Below are positions 48,506-56,517 of a stretch of DNA of 64,000 nucleotides, piece after piece. Under the pieces are notes generated by a model. It worked only from the letters and a program-made list of their open reading frames with translations. It was not told the DNA's origin and did not search any database. The stretch is from CAVPHV01 sp963704825. Its GTDB lineage: Bacteria > Actinomycetota > Acidimicrobiia > Spongiisociales > UBA5794. Location: NCBI GenBank assembly GCA_963704825.1, contig CAVPHV010000014.1, positions 372,001 through 436,000 on the forward strand, in the 5' to 3' direction. Made by a program: the position numbers and the translations under genes. Positions within the stretch are counted from its first letter, which is position 1, and every line of letters starts with the position of its first letter.

Positions 48506-50560
48506 TCACGCTGGGTTTTCCGCTGCGCGCCCATCGAGCTGGGTGCGCAATGTCGGGACGTCATCGACGGGGATGAGGCATTCGAAGTCGCGGCACACAT
48601 AGGCCTGGGCACCGTTCCCTGCGGTGCGCTCGGCCAGAAGTGGCACGTCAGTGGGACTGCCGTCGCCGATGGCGAGGACACAATCCGGCCGAAACTTCTC
48701 CCAGATCACCGACACCAGGTCGCTCCTGCGGTCGGCAGAGCCGACGACGGCAACCTCCTTGGGCCCGTCGAGCATTGCGGCGTAGACGCTCAGCAGATGG
48801 CCAGCCGCATTGGGGTACTGGTAGATGAGCTGGCCGGCTCCACGCAGGATTCCGTCGATGTGGGCTTGCAGGCTCGGGTCACCGCTCAGTGCGGACAGCA
48901 CCATGAGTGCTTCGGCGGCCATTGAGTTGTCCGCCGGCGTTGGGTTGTCCATGTAGTTCTTGGGACGAGCAATCAGGGGGGCCGCGTCTTGCCCGGTCGC
49001 AAAGAACCCCTCGCCATCGGGATCTGCGAACAGTCGGATCATGTCTCGGGTGAGGTGGGTTGCCCCTTGGTACCAGCGTTCATCCCCGGTGGCTTGATAG
49101 AGGGTGAAGAGGCCGACGCTCATGGCCGCGTAGTCATCACAGAATCCGGCTACCGACGCCTTGCCGGCGCGCCACGACCGGAAGAGTCGACCCTGTTCAT
49201 CGGTGAGGTGGGCTGCGACGAACTCGGCAATCCCGACGGCAATCTCCAGGTAGGCGGGGTTGTTGAGGACGGCTCCTGCTTCGGCGAAGGCCCGCAGCGC
49301 CATGCCGTTCCAGGCGGTGACGATCTTGTCGTCGAGACCTGGGCGGATCCGCCGGTTTCGGGCGTGGAGCAGCTTGGAGTCGATCCGCGACTTGGCGGTG
49401 GCCATTTCCGCGTCGGTCATGCCGACGGCTGCGGCCGTTGCGGTGAGCCGCTGGGGGAGGAACAACACGTTGCTGCCCTCGAAGTTGCCTTCGGGGGTGG
49501 CCCCGTAGATCTCGGCGGCGAGCGTGGCGTCATCGCCGAGGGCGGCGGCGAAGTCGTCCCACTCCCACACGTAGAACTTGCCCTCGACGCCTTCGGAGTC
49601 GGCGTCCTCGGCGGCGTAGAAGCCGCCTTCGGGATGGCGCATGTCGCGGGCGAGATAGTCGAGGGTCTCGGTGGCGGTGCGGAGTTGGTCGGCGTCGCCG
49701 AAGGTCTGCCAGGCCCTGAGGTAGAGCCTTGCCAGCAGGGCGTTGTCGTACAGCATCTTCTCGAAGTGGGGGACCAGCCAGATGCGATCGACGGCATAGC
49801 GGGCGAACCCGCCTGCGATCTGGTCGTAGATGCCGCCCCGGCTCATTCGGTCGAGGGCCCCGGTGATGGCGGAGGCGACCTCAGCCTCGTGACCTTCGGT
49901 TCTGCCGAGTACGAACGTCCGCAACAGCAGCTCGAGCGTGGTCGGCTGCGGGAACTTGGGTGCCCCACCGAAACCGCCGAACTCGTGATCGACGGAGCCG
50001 AGAACGGTTGCCACCGCCCGGGTCAGCACGTCGGGGGTGGGCAGGCCGGCCGCCGGGGGGAGCTGGCGCTGGATGGCCCGAGTGAGTTGGGTCGCCTGTT
50101 CTTCGAGCTCAGATCGTTTAGTGGTCCACGCGTCGAGCACAGATGCCATCACCCGGCGGAACGAGGGGTGGTGGCCGCGGTCCTCGGGTGGGAAGTAAGT
50201 CCCGGCGAAGAACGGTCGCCCCTGTGGATCGAGGAACACGGTCATCGGCCAGCCGCCGTGGCCCGACATCGTCTGGACGGCGTCCATGTAGATGCGATCG
50301 ACGTCGGGTCGTTCCTCCCGGTCGACCTTCACGCTGATGAAGTGCTCGTTCATGTAGGCCGCGGTGGCCTCGTCCTCAAACGATTCATGTGCCATCACGT
50401 GGCACCAGTGGCAGGCCGAGTAGCCGATCGAGAGCAAGACGGGTTTGTCGCCGGCCCGCGCTGCGGCGAAGGCCTCATCGCCCCATTCGTACCAGTCCAC
50501 CGGGTTGTCCTGGTGCTGGAGAAGATACGGCGAACTGGCGGCGGCAAGACGATTTGGCAC
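48506..50560 (-). CDS. Thioredoxin-domain protein of the YyaL/SSP411 family
   Basis: The 684-aa protein has the N-terminal DUF255 thioredoxin-like domain (NRLAAASSPYLLQHQDNPVDW, SIGYSACHWCHVMAHESFED with CxxC, GGWPMTVFLDPQGRPFFAGTYFP). An alpha-alpha barrel like that of N-acylglucosamine 2-epimerase follows (FEKMLYDNALLARLYL, GFYAAEDADSEGVEGKFYVWEW). This is full length for the family. The function of YyaL proteins is not settled. The GTG 50560 start comes right after the TetR stop; the frame is open further but overlaps TetR. Confidence 0.92.
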   Translation of the reverse strand: MPNRLAAASSPYLLQHQDNPVDWYEWGDEAFAAARAGDKPVLLSIGYSACHWCHVMAHESFEDEATAAYMNEHFISVKVDREERPDVDRIYMDAVQTMSGHGGWPMTVFLDPQGRPFFAGTYFPPEDRGHHPSFRRVMASVLDAWTTKRSELEEQATQLTRAIQRQLPPAAGLPTPDVLTRAVATVLGSVDHEFGGFGGAPKFPQPTTLELLLRTFVLGRTEGHEAEVASAITGALDRMSRGGIYDQIAGGFARYAVDRIWLVPHFEKMLYDNALLARLYLRAWQTFGDADQLRTATETLDYLARDMRHPEGGFYAAEDADSEGVEGKFYVWEWDDFAAALGDDATLAAEIYGATPEGNFEGSNVLFLPQRLTATAAAVGMTDAEMATAKSRIDSKLLHARNRRIRPGLDDKIVTAWNGMALRAFAEAGAVLNNPAYLEIAVGIAEFVAAHLTDEQGRLFRSWRAGKASVAGFCDDYAAMSVGLFTLYQATGDERWYQGATHLTRDMIRLFADPDGEGFFATGQDAAPLIARPKNYMDNPTPADNSMAAEALMVLSALSGDPSLQAHIDGILRGAGQLIYQYPNAAGHLLSVYAAMLDGPKEVAVVGSADRRSDLVSVIWEKFRPDCVLAIGDGSPTDVPLLAERTAGNGAQAYVCRDFECLIPVDDVPTLRTQLDGRAAENPA

Positions 50561-50586
50561 ACCAAAAGCGTAGGCCGCCAACAACC

Positions 50587-51183
50587 CTATTGGCGGCCAG
50601 CGCCGGTGGCGACGAGTGTGGCGAGGTGGTCGGCGATCTTGCTGTTGATGGGTTCTCCGGTGAGGAGGAGGCGCATCCAGAGGGGGCCAACGAGCGCTTC
50701 GACGATGAGGTTGGGGTCGGTCGATGGAGGTATCTCGCCGCGGGCTATGGCGCGCTCGACGATGGGGCGCGTCAGGGAGAGGCGTTCGGCCCAAAACGCG
50801 TTGAGTGACGCCGCGACGTCGCTGGAAGCTGCGGCGGCCGCCACGATCGATCGCGATCGGCGGGCGCCGACCTCGGCTCCGATGGTCGCGGCTACTGCTC
50901 GCCCCAGCGCCTGAAGGTCTCCGAGCAACGTCCCAGTATCGGGAATGGGGATGTTCCGTTCCGCGTGGGCGAGGGTGGCATCCTCGACGAGCAGGGCCTT
51001 GGTCGGCCAGCGGCGATAGACTGTGGTCTTGTGGACTCCCGCCCTGGTGGCGATCTCTTCAACCGTCAGCCGTTCGTAGCCGCGTTCATCGAGTACGGCC
51101 GATGTCGCCTCGAGCACCGTGGCGCGCACTCGCGCGGCGCGCCCGCCGGGGCGCTGCTCTCCGACACGCGGGTTTTCAGACAT
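50587..51183 (-). CDS. TetR-family regulator (with 51282 gene)
   Basis: The 198-aa regulator has a typical N-terminal HTH (VRATVLEATSAVLDERGYERLTVEEIA, AGVHKTTVYRRWPTKALL) and an Ala-rich ligand-binding domain. It is divergent from the SRPBCC gene with a 98-bp gap containing inverted TTGCGTTT/AAACGCAA elements, so it probably controls itself and that gene. The ligand is unknown. Confidence 0.93.
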   Translation of the reverse strand: MSENPRVGEQRPGGRAARVRATVLEATSAVLDERGYERLTVEEIATRAGVHKTTVYRRWPTKALLVEDATLAHAERNIPIPDTGTLLGDLQALGRAVAATIGAEVGARRSRSIVAAAAASSDVAASLNAFWAERLSLTRPIVERAIARGEIPPSTDPNLIVEALVGPLWMRLLLTGEPINSKIADHLATLVATGAGRQ

Positions 51184-51206
51184 GACCGGACCTTATCGCA
51201 GCTTCT

Positions 51207-51260
51207 GTTGCGTTTACAACTCCGATAGGGCATACTAGCGAAACGCAACACCAGTTGCGC
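51207..51260. promoter_or_regulatory. Operator cluster between TetR and SRPBCC genes
   Basis: GTTGCGTTT (51207-51215) is matched in inverse by AAACGCAAC (51241-51249), and AAACGCAAC is itself paired with GTTGCGCTT (51254-51262) across four bases. GTTGCGTTTACAAC is also a small palindrome. These repeated half-sites are the likely TetR targets. Confidence 0.6.
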
Positions 51261-51281
51261 TTACGAGGGGAGACCGTCCGT

Positions 51282-51731
51282 ATGAAGTATCAGATGCATT
51301 CCGAAATCGACATTGATGCGCCGCCCGAGGTGGTGTGGGCGGTGTTGACCGACCTCGACGGCTATCAAGACTGGAACCCGTTCGTGGTTTCCTCCAACGG
51401 CAAAGTCGCCGTCGGCGAACGATTGACCAACCGGATCGAGCCACCCGGGGGAAAGGGAATGACCTTCAAGCCCACCGTGACGGTCGTCGAGACCGATCAG
51501 GTGTTTGAATGGCTGGGCCGTCTTGGCGTCCCCGGCATTTTCGACGGCCGGCATCGGTTTGAACTGGCGGCGACACCATCGGGCACGCACTTCACCCAGT
51601 CGGAGTCGTTCAAGGGTGCCCTGGTCCGCTTCTTGAAGGGTTCTCTCGACGACCACACGATGAAGGGTTTTGAGGGCATGAACCGCGCCTTGAAAGACCG
51701 AGCCGAGGCGCAGGCCAGGAACGCCGAATGA
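51282..51731 (+). CDS. SRPBCC (START-like) lipid/ligand-binding family protein
   Basis: The 149-aa protein has the helix-grip fold opening of the polyketide cyclase 2/SRPBCC group: SEIDIDAPPEVVWAVLTDLDGYQDWNPFV, then GERLTNRIEPPGGKGMTFKP and a C-terminal helix (MKGFEGMNRALKDRAEAQA). Such proteins bind hydrophobic ligands. It is transcribed divergently from a TetR gene with operators between. No signal peptide. Confidence 0.9.
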   Translation: MKYQMHSEIDIDAPPEVVWAVLTDLDGYQDWNPFVVSSNGKVAVGERLTNRIEPPGGKGMTFKPTVTVVETDQVFEWLGRLGVPGIFDGRHRFELAATPSGTHFTQSESFKGALVRFLKGSLDDHTMKGFEGMNRALKDRAEAQARNAE

Positions 51732-51983
51732 AATGGGAACCACAGCGACCCCCCGGTGCGTCCGATTCTCGAAATCGAAGGACGTGTCCTGGGAATATTC
51801 CAACTCACGCATAGGTTCTTGCAGAGACTGGTCCCCCGAATTTGGGGGTTCACAAACGTGTGGCCATGTGTGATAGTGGTCCGACCCCCGCCAAAGTGAT
51901 GGCATTCGGAATGGGTTGTTCCCTTACCCAAGCGGGATATCAGGCGGACGCAGGGCTTTGCAGCCTCGTTGGAGGAATTCTCA

Positions 51984-53033
51984 ATGACAACCGGCGGTAA
52001 GACGCGAGACAAGACGCTCACCCGAGCTGTGCGTGAGCGCGAAGAGGCAAAGGAGCGCATTGCGCGCGACACCTTGACGCGCTCTCGGCGTGATCGTGAT
52101 CGGAACAAGCTCACCGACGAGCGGGGACGTCTCACTACCGACCTGGTCAGCCAGTACCTGACGGCAATCGGCGAATACGAGTTGTTGACAGCCGAAAAGG
52201 AAGTCGACTACGCCCAGAAGATCGAAGGTGGCCAGGACGCCTTCGCCAAGCTCGAAGCCGGCGATTTCAGTGGCAAGGCCGAAGAGATGGCCCTTCGTCG
52301 CAAGATCCGCCACGGCCGCGAGGCCAAGGACGCCTTCCTCACCGCCAACTTGAGGCTCGTTGTCGCCAATGCCCGCCGCTATGCGAATACCTCCGGCATC
52401 GACTTCCTCGATCTGATTCAAGAAGGGAACCTCGGGCTGATCCGCGCCGTTGAGAAGTTCGACTGGCGCAAAGGCTTCAAATTCTCGACGTATGCCACCT
52501 GGTGGATCCGGCAGGCGATCACTCGTGCCATCGCCGACAAGTCCCGAACCGTGCGCATCCCAGTTCATCTTCACGACACCCTTGCCGCAGTTCGCGCCGC
52601 CCAGGCCAGCCTGAAGGCCGAGCTGGGCCGCGAGCCCAAGCCCGAGGAAATCGCCGAAGAGGCCGGGGTCAACGTCGACAAGGTCGAGTTGGCGCTCGGC
52701 GTCGCCGACACCGTGTCGCTCGAACAGCCGGTCGGTGAAGATGGTGCGCAGCTGGGCGACTTCATCGAAGACGAAGATGCGGTCGATCCGGTGCGGGTCA
52801 CCGAAGAGCTCGACATCGCCAACAGCCTGCGCACATCGATCGAGCGGCTCCCGGTCAGGGAGGGACGCATTCTGGCGCTGCGCTACGGGTTCTACGACGG
52901 CGTGCCTCGTACCCTCGAGGAGATCGGCGAAGAGTTCAACCTCACCCGGGAGCGGATCCGACAGCTGGAGAAGCTGGCGCTGTGCCGCCTGCGGCATCCT
53001 TCGTTCGGCATTCGCGAACAAGATCTGGTCTAG
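51984..53033 (+). CDS. RNA polymerase sigma factor, sigma-70 group 1/2 (SigA/SigB-like)
   Basis: The 349-aa factor has region 1.2 (DLVSQYLTAIGEYELLTAEKEVDYA) and regions 2.1-2.4 with ANLRLVVANARRYA, DLIQEGNLGLIRAVEKFDW and FSTYATWWIRQAITRAIADKSRTVRIPVH. Region 3 follows (PEEIAEEAGV) and region 4 (LPVREGRILALRYGF, TLEEIGEEFNLTRERIRQLE). The long region 1.1 is absent, so it could be an essential factor with short N-terminus or a SigB-like paralog. A strong GGAGG precedes ATG 51984. The ~250-bp gap upstream holds a CCCCC-GAATTT-GGGGG hairpin near 51833 but no clear promoter. Confidence 0.95.
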   Translation: MTTGGKTRDKTLTRAVREREEAKERIARDTLTRSRRDRDRNKLTDERGRLTTDLVSQYLTAIGEYELLTAEKEVDYAQKIEGGQDAFAKLEAGDFSGKAEEMALRRKIRHGREAKDAFLTANLRLVVANARRYANTSGIDFLDLIQEGNLGLIRAVEKFDWRKGFKFSTYATWWIRQAITRAIADKSRTVRIPVHLHDTLAAVRAAQASLKAELGREPKPEEIAEEAGVNVDKVELALGVADTVSLEQPVGEDGAQLGDFIEDEDAVDPVRVTEELDIANSLRTSIERLPVREGRILALRYGFYDGVPRTLEEIGEEFNLTRERIRQLEKLALCRLRHPSFGIREQDLV

Positions 53034-53146
53034 CTGCGACCACAACCAAGTTCGGCGCGGCGCGCGATGCGCCGATCCGTGGTCACCGGCCGAGGGCCCC
53101 TTCTTCCCGGCTAGGGTCGACGGCGTAAGGACGAACGGAGGCGCCC

Positions 53147-53536
53147 ATGCGATTGAGCTCATTGGTGGGTGGTGCGGCAGAGGTAATCGGACGTGAGGCC
53201 ACCCTGGCCGAGGCTGCCGATCGCATGATCGAGCGGGAAGTCGACTGTCTGGCTGTTGTCGACGGCCGCAATCTCGTGGGTGTCATCACGGAGCGCGACT
53301 TGGTCGCCAGCGTCGCCGAGGGTGCCGACGCCGAGGCAGCGCTCGTCGATGACTGGATGAGCGAGAGCCCCGACACATTCTCACCCGACGTTTCGGTGAA
53401 GGAGGCTTCCGCCTGGCTGCTCCAAACCGGCTATCGCCACCTGCCTGTGATGGCCAACGGCGAACTGCTCGGCATCGTCGACATCAGGGACCTGGTGTTT
53501 GCGCTGCTGCCGGCCGACGAAGCGGCCCAGGAGTAG
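53147..53536 (+). CDS. Two-CBS-domain protein
   Basis: The 129-aa protein is a tandem CBS pair: repeat 1 (EATLAEAADRMIEREVDCLAVVD, GVITERDLV) and repeat 2 (PDVSVKEASAWLLQTGYRHLPVM, GIVDIRDLV). Same size class as the CBS protein at 12228. GGAGG lies upstream of ATG 53147. It probably binds adenine nucleotides and has no fused effector. Confidence 0.9.
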   Translation: MRLSSLVGGAAEVIGREATLAEAADRMIEREVDCLAVVDGRNLVGVITERDLVASVAEGADAEAALVDDWMSESPDTFSPDVSVKEASAWLLQTGYRHLPVMANGELLGIVDIRDLVFALLPADEAAQE

Positions 53537-53556
53537 CGGCCGCCCGCTTCCTACCC

Positions 53557-53604
53557 GTTTTGGCGGACATCGGCGCATCATGATGCGCAATTGTCCGCCA
53601 AAAC
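53557..53604. terminator. Bidirectional terminator, 48-nt palindrome
   Basis: GTTTTGGCGGACA (53557-53569) pairs perfectly with TGTCCGCCAAAAC (53592-53604), and the loop contains the perfect 16-bp palindrome GCGCATCATGATGCGC (53573-53588). It lies between convergent genes; the T/A ends give a U run in both directions. Confidence 0.8.
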
Positions 53605-53609
53605 CCTCT

Positions 53610-53996
53610 CTACCCGAGGACGGCGGACATCCGGCGGTTGATGGCGTCGAGGACGGCTTTGACGGTGGCGGCCGACTCGTCATTGCTGCCGAGGAGGGCA
53701 CTCCCTACGAGGGGCTCGTCGATGCCCTTGACCTTGACCTGAGCCATGGCGACCTGGGCAGCTCCCAGCGGCGTGGTGGCGATCGCAGTGAGGTTCAGGC
53801 TGAGGCTGTGATCGGTGACCTGTTCGATGGCTCGCAGGGTTGCTTCACCGACAAGGCGGGGATGGTAGGTCCCTTCGGCGGGGCCGTACGCCTCTCCGGT
53901 GAACTGCCCGTCGTTCCAGGCGAGGGTGATGGCGACGCGAATCTGGTCGCCCTCTTCGGTCTCAGTGATATTGACGATGGCGGGTCGGCTAGTCAT
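53610..53996 (-). CDS. Conserved actinobacterial hypothetical protein
   Basis: The 128-aa protein is alpha/beta: VNITETEEGDQIRVAITLAW, EGTYHPRLVGEATLRAIEQV, VAMAQVKVKGIDEPLVGSALL and NDESAATVKAVLDAINRRMS. The pattern (strand pair, GEATLRAIE helix, strands, AVLDAINRR helix) is shared by many actinobacterial proteins of unknown function and slightly resembles the LeuA dimerisation fold. A -10-like TACGCT (54004-54009) sits seven bases before ATG 53996. Confidence 0.7.
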   Translation of the reverse strand: MTSRPAIVNITETEEGDQIRVAITLAWNDGQFTGEAYGPAEGTYHPRLVGEATLRAIEQVTDHSLSLNLTAIATTPLGAAQVAMAQVKVKGIDEPLVGSALLGSNDESAATVKAVLDAINRRMSAVLG

Positions 53997-54045
53997 GCCA
54001 GGGAGCGTAGCGCAGGTCGGCCCGCTGACATTCTTGGCGACCCCG

Positions 54046-54606
54046 TCAGTCCTGGACTCCGCGCAGCACCATGGCTTCCGCCGCATCGGCGACTGCCGCG
54101 ACCGGTCGTCCCCCTGCGACGAGTTCGCTTGCCCCGCCGAAGAGATGGAGTGTGAAGCGTGCCGCGGCGTCAACATCGAGATCGGAGCGGAAAACTCCGG
54201 TGTCGACTCCGTCGATCAGGATGTCCTCGAGCATGCCGGAGATCTGCCCGTGGAGAGCCCGAACCTGCTGCTGCGCCGCAGGTGAAAGACTGCTCTCGTG
54301 GACGGCACCCTCGTGGCCGTGGGCGACGGCTGCGACCTGATAGCGGATGAATTGGGCCAGCTTGGCGGTTGCGCCGTTCGTCACGCCCAGCACTTGATCG
54401 AGGCCGGCGATGTTCTGCTTGTGGTGGAGATCGTAAGCCGCCACCACCATCGACTCGACATCGGGGAAGTGGTTGTAGAGGGTCTGGCGGGCGACGCCGG
54501 CCTGGCGGGCGACGGCCGACATGGTCACCCCGGCGATGCCGCGCTCCGCGCTGAGCGCCAGCGCCGCGGCCATGATGCGTTGCTCGGCCGGCGGGGTGGC
54601 GATCAT
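54046..54606 (-). CDS. TetR-family regulator of the DrrAB-like operon
   Basis: The 186-aa protein has an N-terminal HTH (EQRIMAAALALSAERGIAGVTMSAVA, AGVARQTLYNHFPDVESMVV) and a TetR ligand-binding C-terminal domain. It is the third gene of the operon: its ATG overlaps the permease TGA (ATGA). Two operator-like palindromes lie before the first gene (56407-56441), suggesting autoregulation of the exporter operon. Confidence 0.93.
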   Translation of the reverse strand: MIATPPAEQRIMAAALALSAERGIAGVTMSAVARQAGVARQTLYNHFPDVESMVVAAYDLHHKQNIAGLDQVLGVTNGATAKLAQFIRYQVAAVAHGHEGAVHESSLSPAAQQQVRALHGQISGMLEDILIDGVDTGVFRSDLDVDAAARFTLHLFGGASELVAGGRPVAAVADAAEAMVLRGVQD

Positions 54607-55406
54607 GGTCTGCGGTACATCCGGACGGCGAACGGTACGAACACGGCGAGCAGCAAGACGATCCACGCCATCGATTGCCACACGTATTCACCGGCCGGGG
54701 TTCCGTTGCTCAGCGCTCGCGCTGCGTTTGATGCCGTTGAGATCGGCTGGTACTTCGCAAAGCCCTGGAGCCAGCCAGGCATCGACTCGACTGGAGCGAA
54801 CGCGGTGCTGGCGAGCATGAGGGGGAACAGCCAGAACATGCTGAGCATCCCGACCATCTCGGCGTTGCGTACCTTGGCTGCGATGGCGCCGTTGAGCCAG
54901 GAGAAGGCGAAGCCCATGCCGACGGTGATGGCGATGGCGCTGGCGGCGCCGCCGAATGAGGCGAACCTGAAGCCCATCAGGTAGCCGACGACGGCAACCA
55001 GGAGTACGGCAGCGGTGTTGCGTAGTGAGTCGGCGACGGTGCGTCCGGCGATGACGGCAGCCTGCGACATGGGTAGCGAGCGGAATCGGTTGGTTACGCC
55101 CTCAGCCAGGTCGAGAGCGACGCCGGTGCCGGTCTGCTGGGCTCCGGTGAGCACGGTGATGACGAAGATCCCGGGAACCAGGTACTGGATGTAGTCGACC
55201 CCCGTCCCGGCACCGATCGCCCCGCCAAACACGTAGTAGAACAGCAGCAGGAAGAACACCCCCATGATCACGCCGAAGGTCAGCATCTCGGGCTTGCGTG
55301 CGGTGGTGATCAGGTCGCGCCGGGCGATCGACCACGAATCTTCGAAGGTCCAGCGAATCCGATCACCGGTCGTCGGTGGGGTGAGACGGTAGGCGGGTGT
55401 CGTCAT
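54603..55406 (-). CDS. ABC-2 type exporter permease (DrrB-like)
   Basis: The 267-aa membrane protein has six TM helices and the ABC-2 family motifs: DSWSIARRDLITTARKPEMLTFG, YIQYLVPGIFVITVLTGAQQTGTGVALDLAEGVTNRFRSLPMSQAAVIAGRTVADSLRN (start of the EAA-like region) and the FANALSNGTP-like end (AARALSNGTPAGEYVWQSMAWI). It pairs with the ATPase at 55403 with a four-base overlap. Drug or lipid export is likely; substrate unknown. Confidence 0.93.
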   Translation of the reverse strand: MTTPAYRLTPPTTGDRIRWTFEDSWSIARRDLITTARKPEMLTFGVIMGVFFLLLFYYVFGGAIGAGTGVDYIQYLVPGIFVITVLTGAQQTGTGVALDLAEGVTNRFRSLPMSQAAVIAGRTVADSLRNTAAVLLVAVVGYLMGFRFASFGGAASAIAITVGMGFAFSWLNGAIAAKVRNAEMVGMLSMFWLFPLMLASTAFAPVESMPGWLQGFAKYQPISTASNAARALSNGTPAGEYVWQSMAWIVLLLAVFVPFAVRMYRRP

Positions 55407-56374
55407 GCGGATTCCTCCCGGGCGGTCCGATCGGTGAGTGCCAGGAAGACGTCATCGAGCGTCGGGCGTCGGTAGTGGAAGTCGACGATCGGCGCTCCCG
55501 AATCCTCGATCCGGCGCAGTATTGCCAGTCCGACCGCCGAGCCGCCCGGCACCGGGATGGTCAGTAACGTTCCGCCTTCGCTCTCGGTGAGGTCCACGCC
55601 CGACTCGCGCAGAGTGGCGGCGGCAACGGCGCGATCTTCGGCGGTCTTCAAGTGCAGCTCGAGGACGTCCTGCTCGAGGTCATCCTTGAGTTGCTGGGCG
55701 GTGCCCGATGCCGCGATGACGCCTTCGTCGATGACGGCAACCCAGTCGGCGAGGTGGTCGGCCTCGTCGAGGTACTGCGTCGTGAGCACGACGGCTGCGC
55801 CCTGGTCGGCGAGCCGGCGGATCTCGTCCCACAACTCGGTCCGGCTGCGCGGGTCGAGTCCGGTGGTGGGTTCGTCGAGGAAGAGGGCAGGGGGATTGGC
55901 GATGAGGCTGGCGACAACATCGAGTCGCCGCCGTTGGCCGCCGGAGTATGTGTCGACCGTTCGATCGGCATAGTCGGTCATACGAAAACGCTCGATGAGT
56001 TCGTTGGTGCGGGCGTGCCGCTCCGCCTTGCGGATCTTGTAGAGCCTTCCGAACAGGTCGAGGTTCTCGCGTGCGGTGAGCTTCTTGTCGACGGCAGCCG
56101 ACTGGCCCGCCAAGCCGATCAGTCCGCGGGCAACATCAGGTTGGTCGGCGACGTCGACACCGGCGATCGCGGCGCGGCCTTCGTCGATGGGGAGCAGCGT
56201 GGTGAGCATGTTGATCGTCGTTGTCTTGCCGGCTCCGTTCGGCCCCAGCAGGGCGAAGATGGTGCCCGGCTGGACCTCGAAGCTCAGATTGTTGACGGCG
56301 ATCGTGTTGCCGTAGGACTTGGAGAGACGGTCGGCCACGATGACGGGGGCGACGGGGTTTGGTTCGGGTGACAC
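55403..56374 (-). CDS. ABC exporter ATP-binding protein (DrrA-like)
   Basis: The 323-aa ATPase has Walker A LLGPNGAGKTTTINML near residue 45, the Q-loop region IGLAGQSAAVDKKLTARENL, the signature YSGGQRRRLDVVASLI near 143, Walker B ALFLDEPTTGLDP and the H-loop equivalent VVLTTQYLDEADHLAD (Gln replacing the usual His, as in DrrA). A ~100-residue C-terminal regulatory domain follows, also as in DrrA. It is the first gene of the exporter-TetR operon. Confidence 0.95.
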   Translation of the reverse strand: MSPEPNPVAPVIVADRLSKSYGNTIAVNNLSFEVQPGTIFALLGPNGAGKTTTINMLTTLLPIDEGRAAIAGVDVADQPDVARGLIGLAGQSAAVDKKLTARENLDLFGRLYKIRKAERHARTNELIERFRMTDYADRTVDTYSGGQRRRLDVVASLIANPPALFLDEPTTGLDPRSRTELWDEIRRLADQGAAVVLTTQYLDEADHLADWVAVIDEGVIAASGTAQQLKDDLEQDVLELHLKTAEDRAVAAATLRESGVDLTESEGGTLLTIPVPGGSAVGLAILRRIEDSGAPIVDFHYRRPTLDDVFLALTDRTAREESA

Positions 56375-56406
56375 TCGGGACCTCCGCTATGGTTCCGTCA
56401 CTCTAC

Positions 56407-56441
56407 TGGACGGTGTGTCCACTACACAAGACAGTATGTCT
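56407..56441. promoter_or_regulatory. Two TetR operator-like palindromes before the exporter operon
   Basis: TGGACGGTGTGTCCA (56407-56421) and AGACAGTATGTCT (56429-56441) share the pattern GAC-N5-GTC and are spaced about 21 bp, two helical turns. They lie 30-70 bp before the exporter ATPase gene (minus strand), where a repressor would block transcription. Confidence 0.65.
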
Positions 56442-56517
56442 ACAATCCCATCGTTCCGGCGTGGCTGGCCAGGGCGCGAAATACCGCGCTTGGGCCACGC
56501 GAGAACAGGACAACCTC

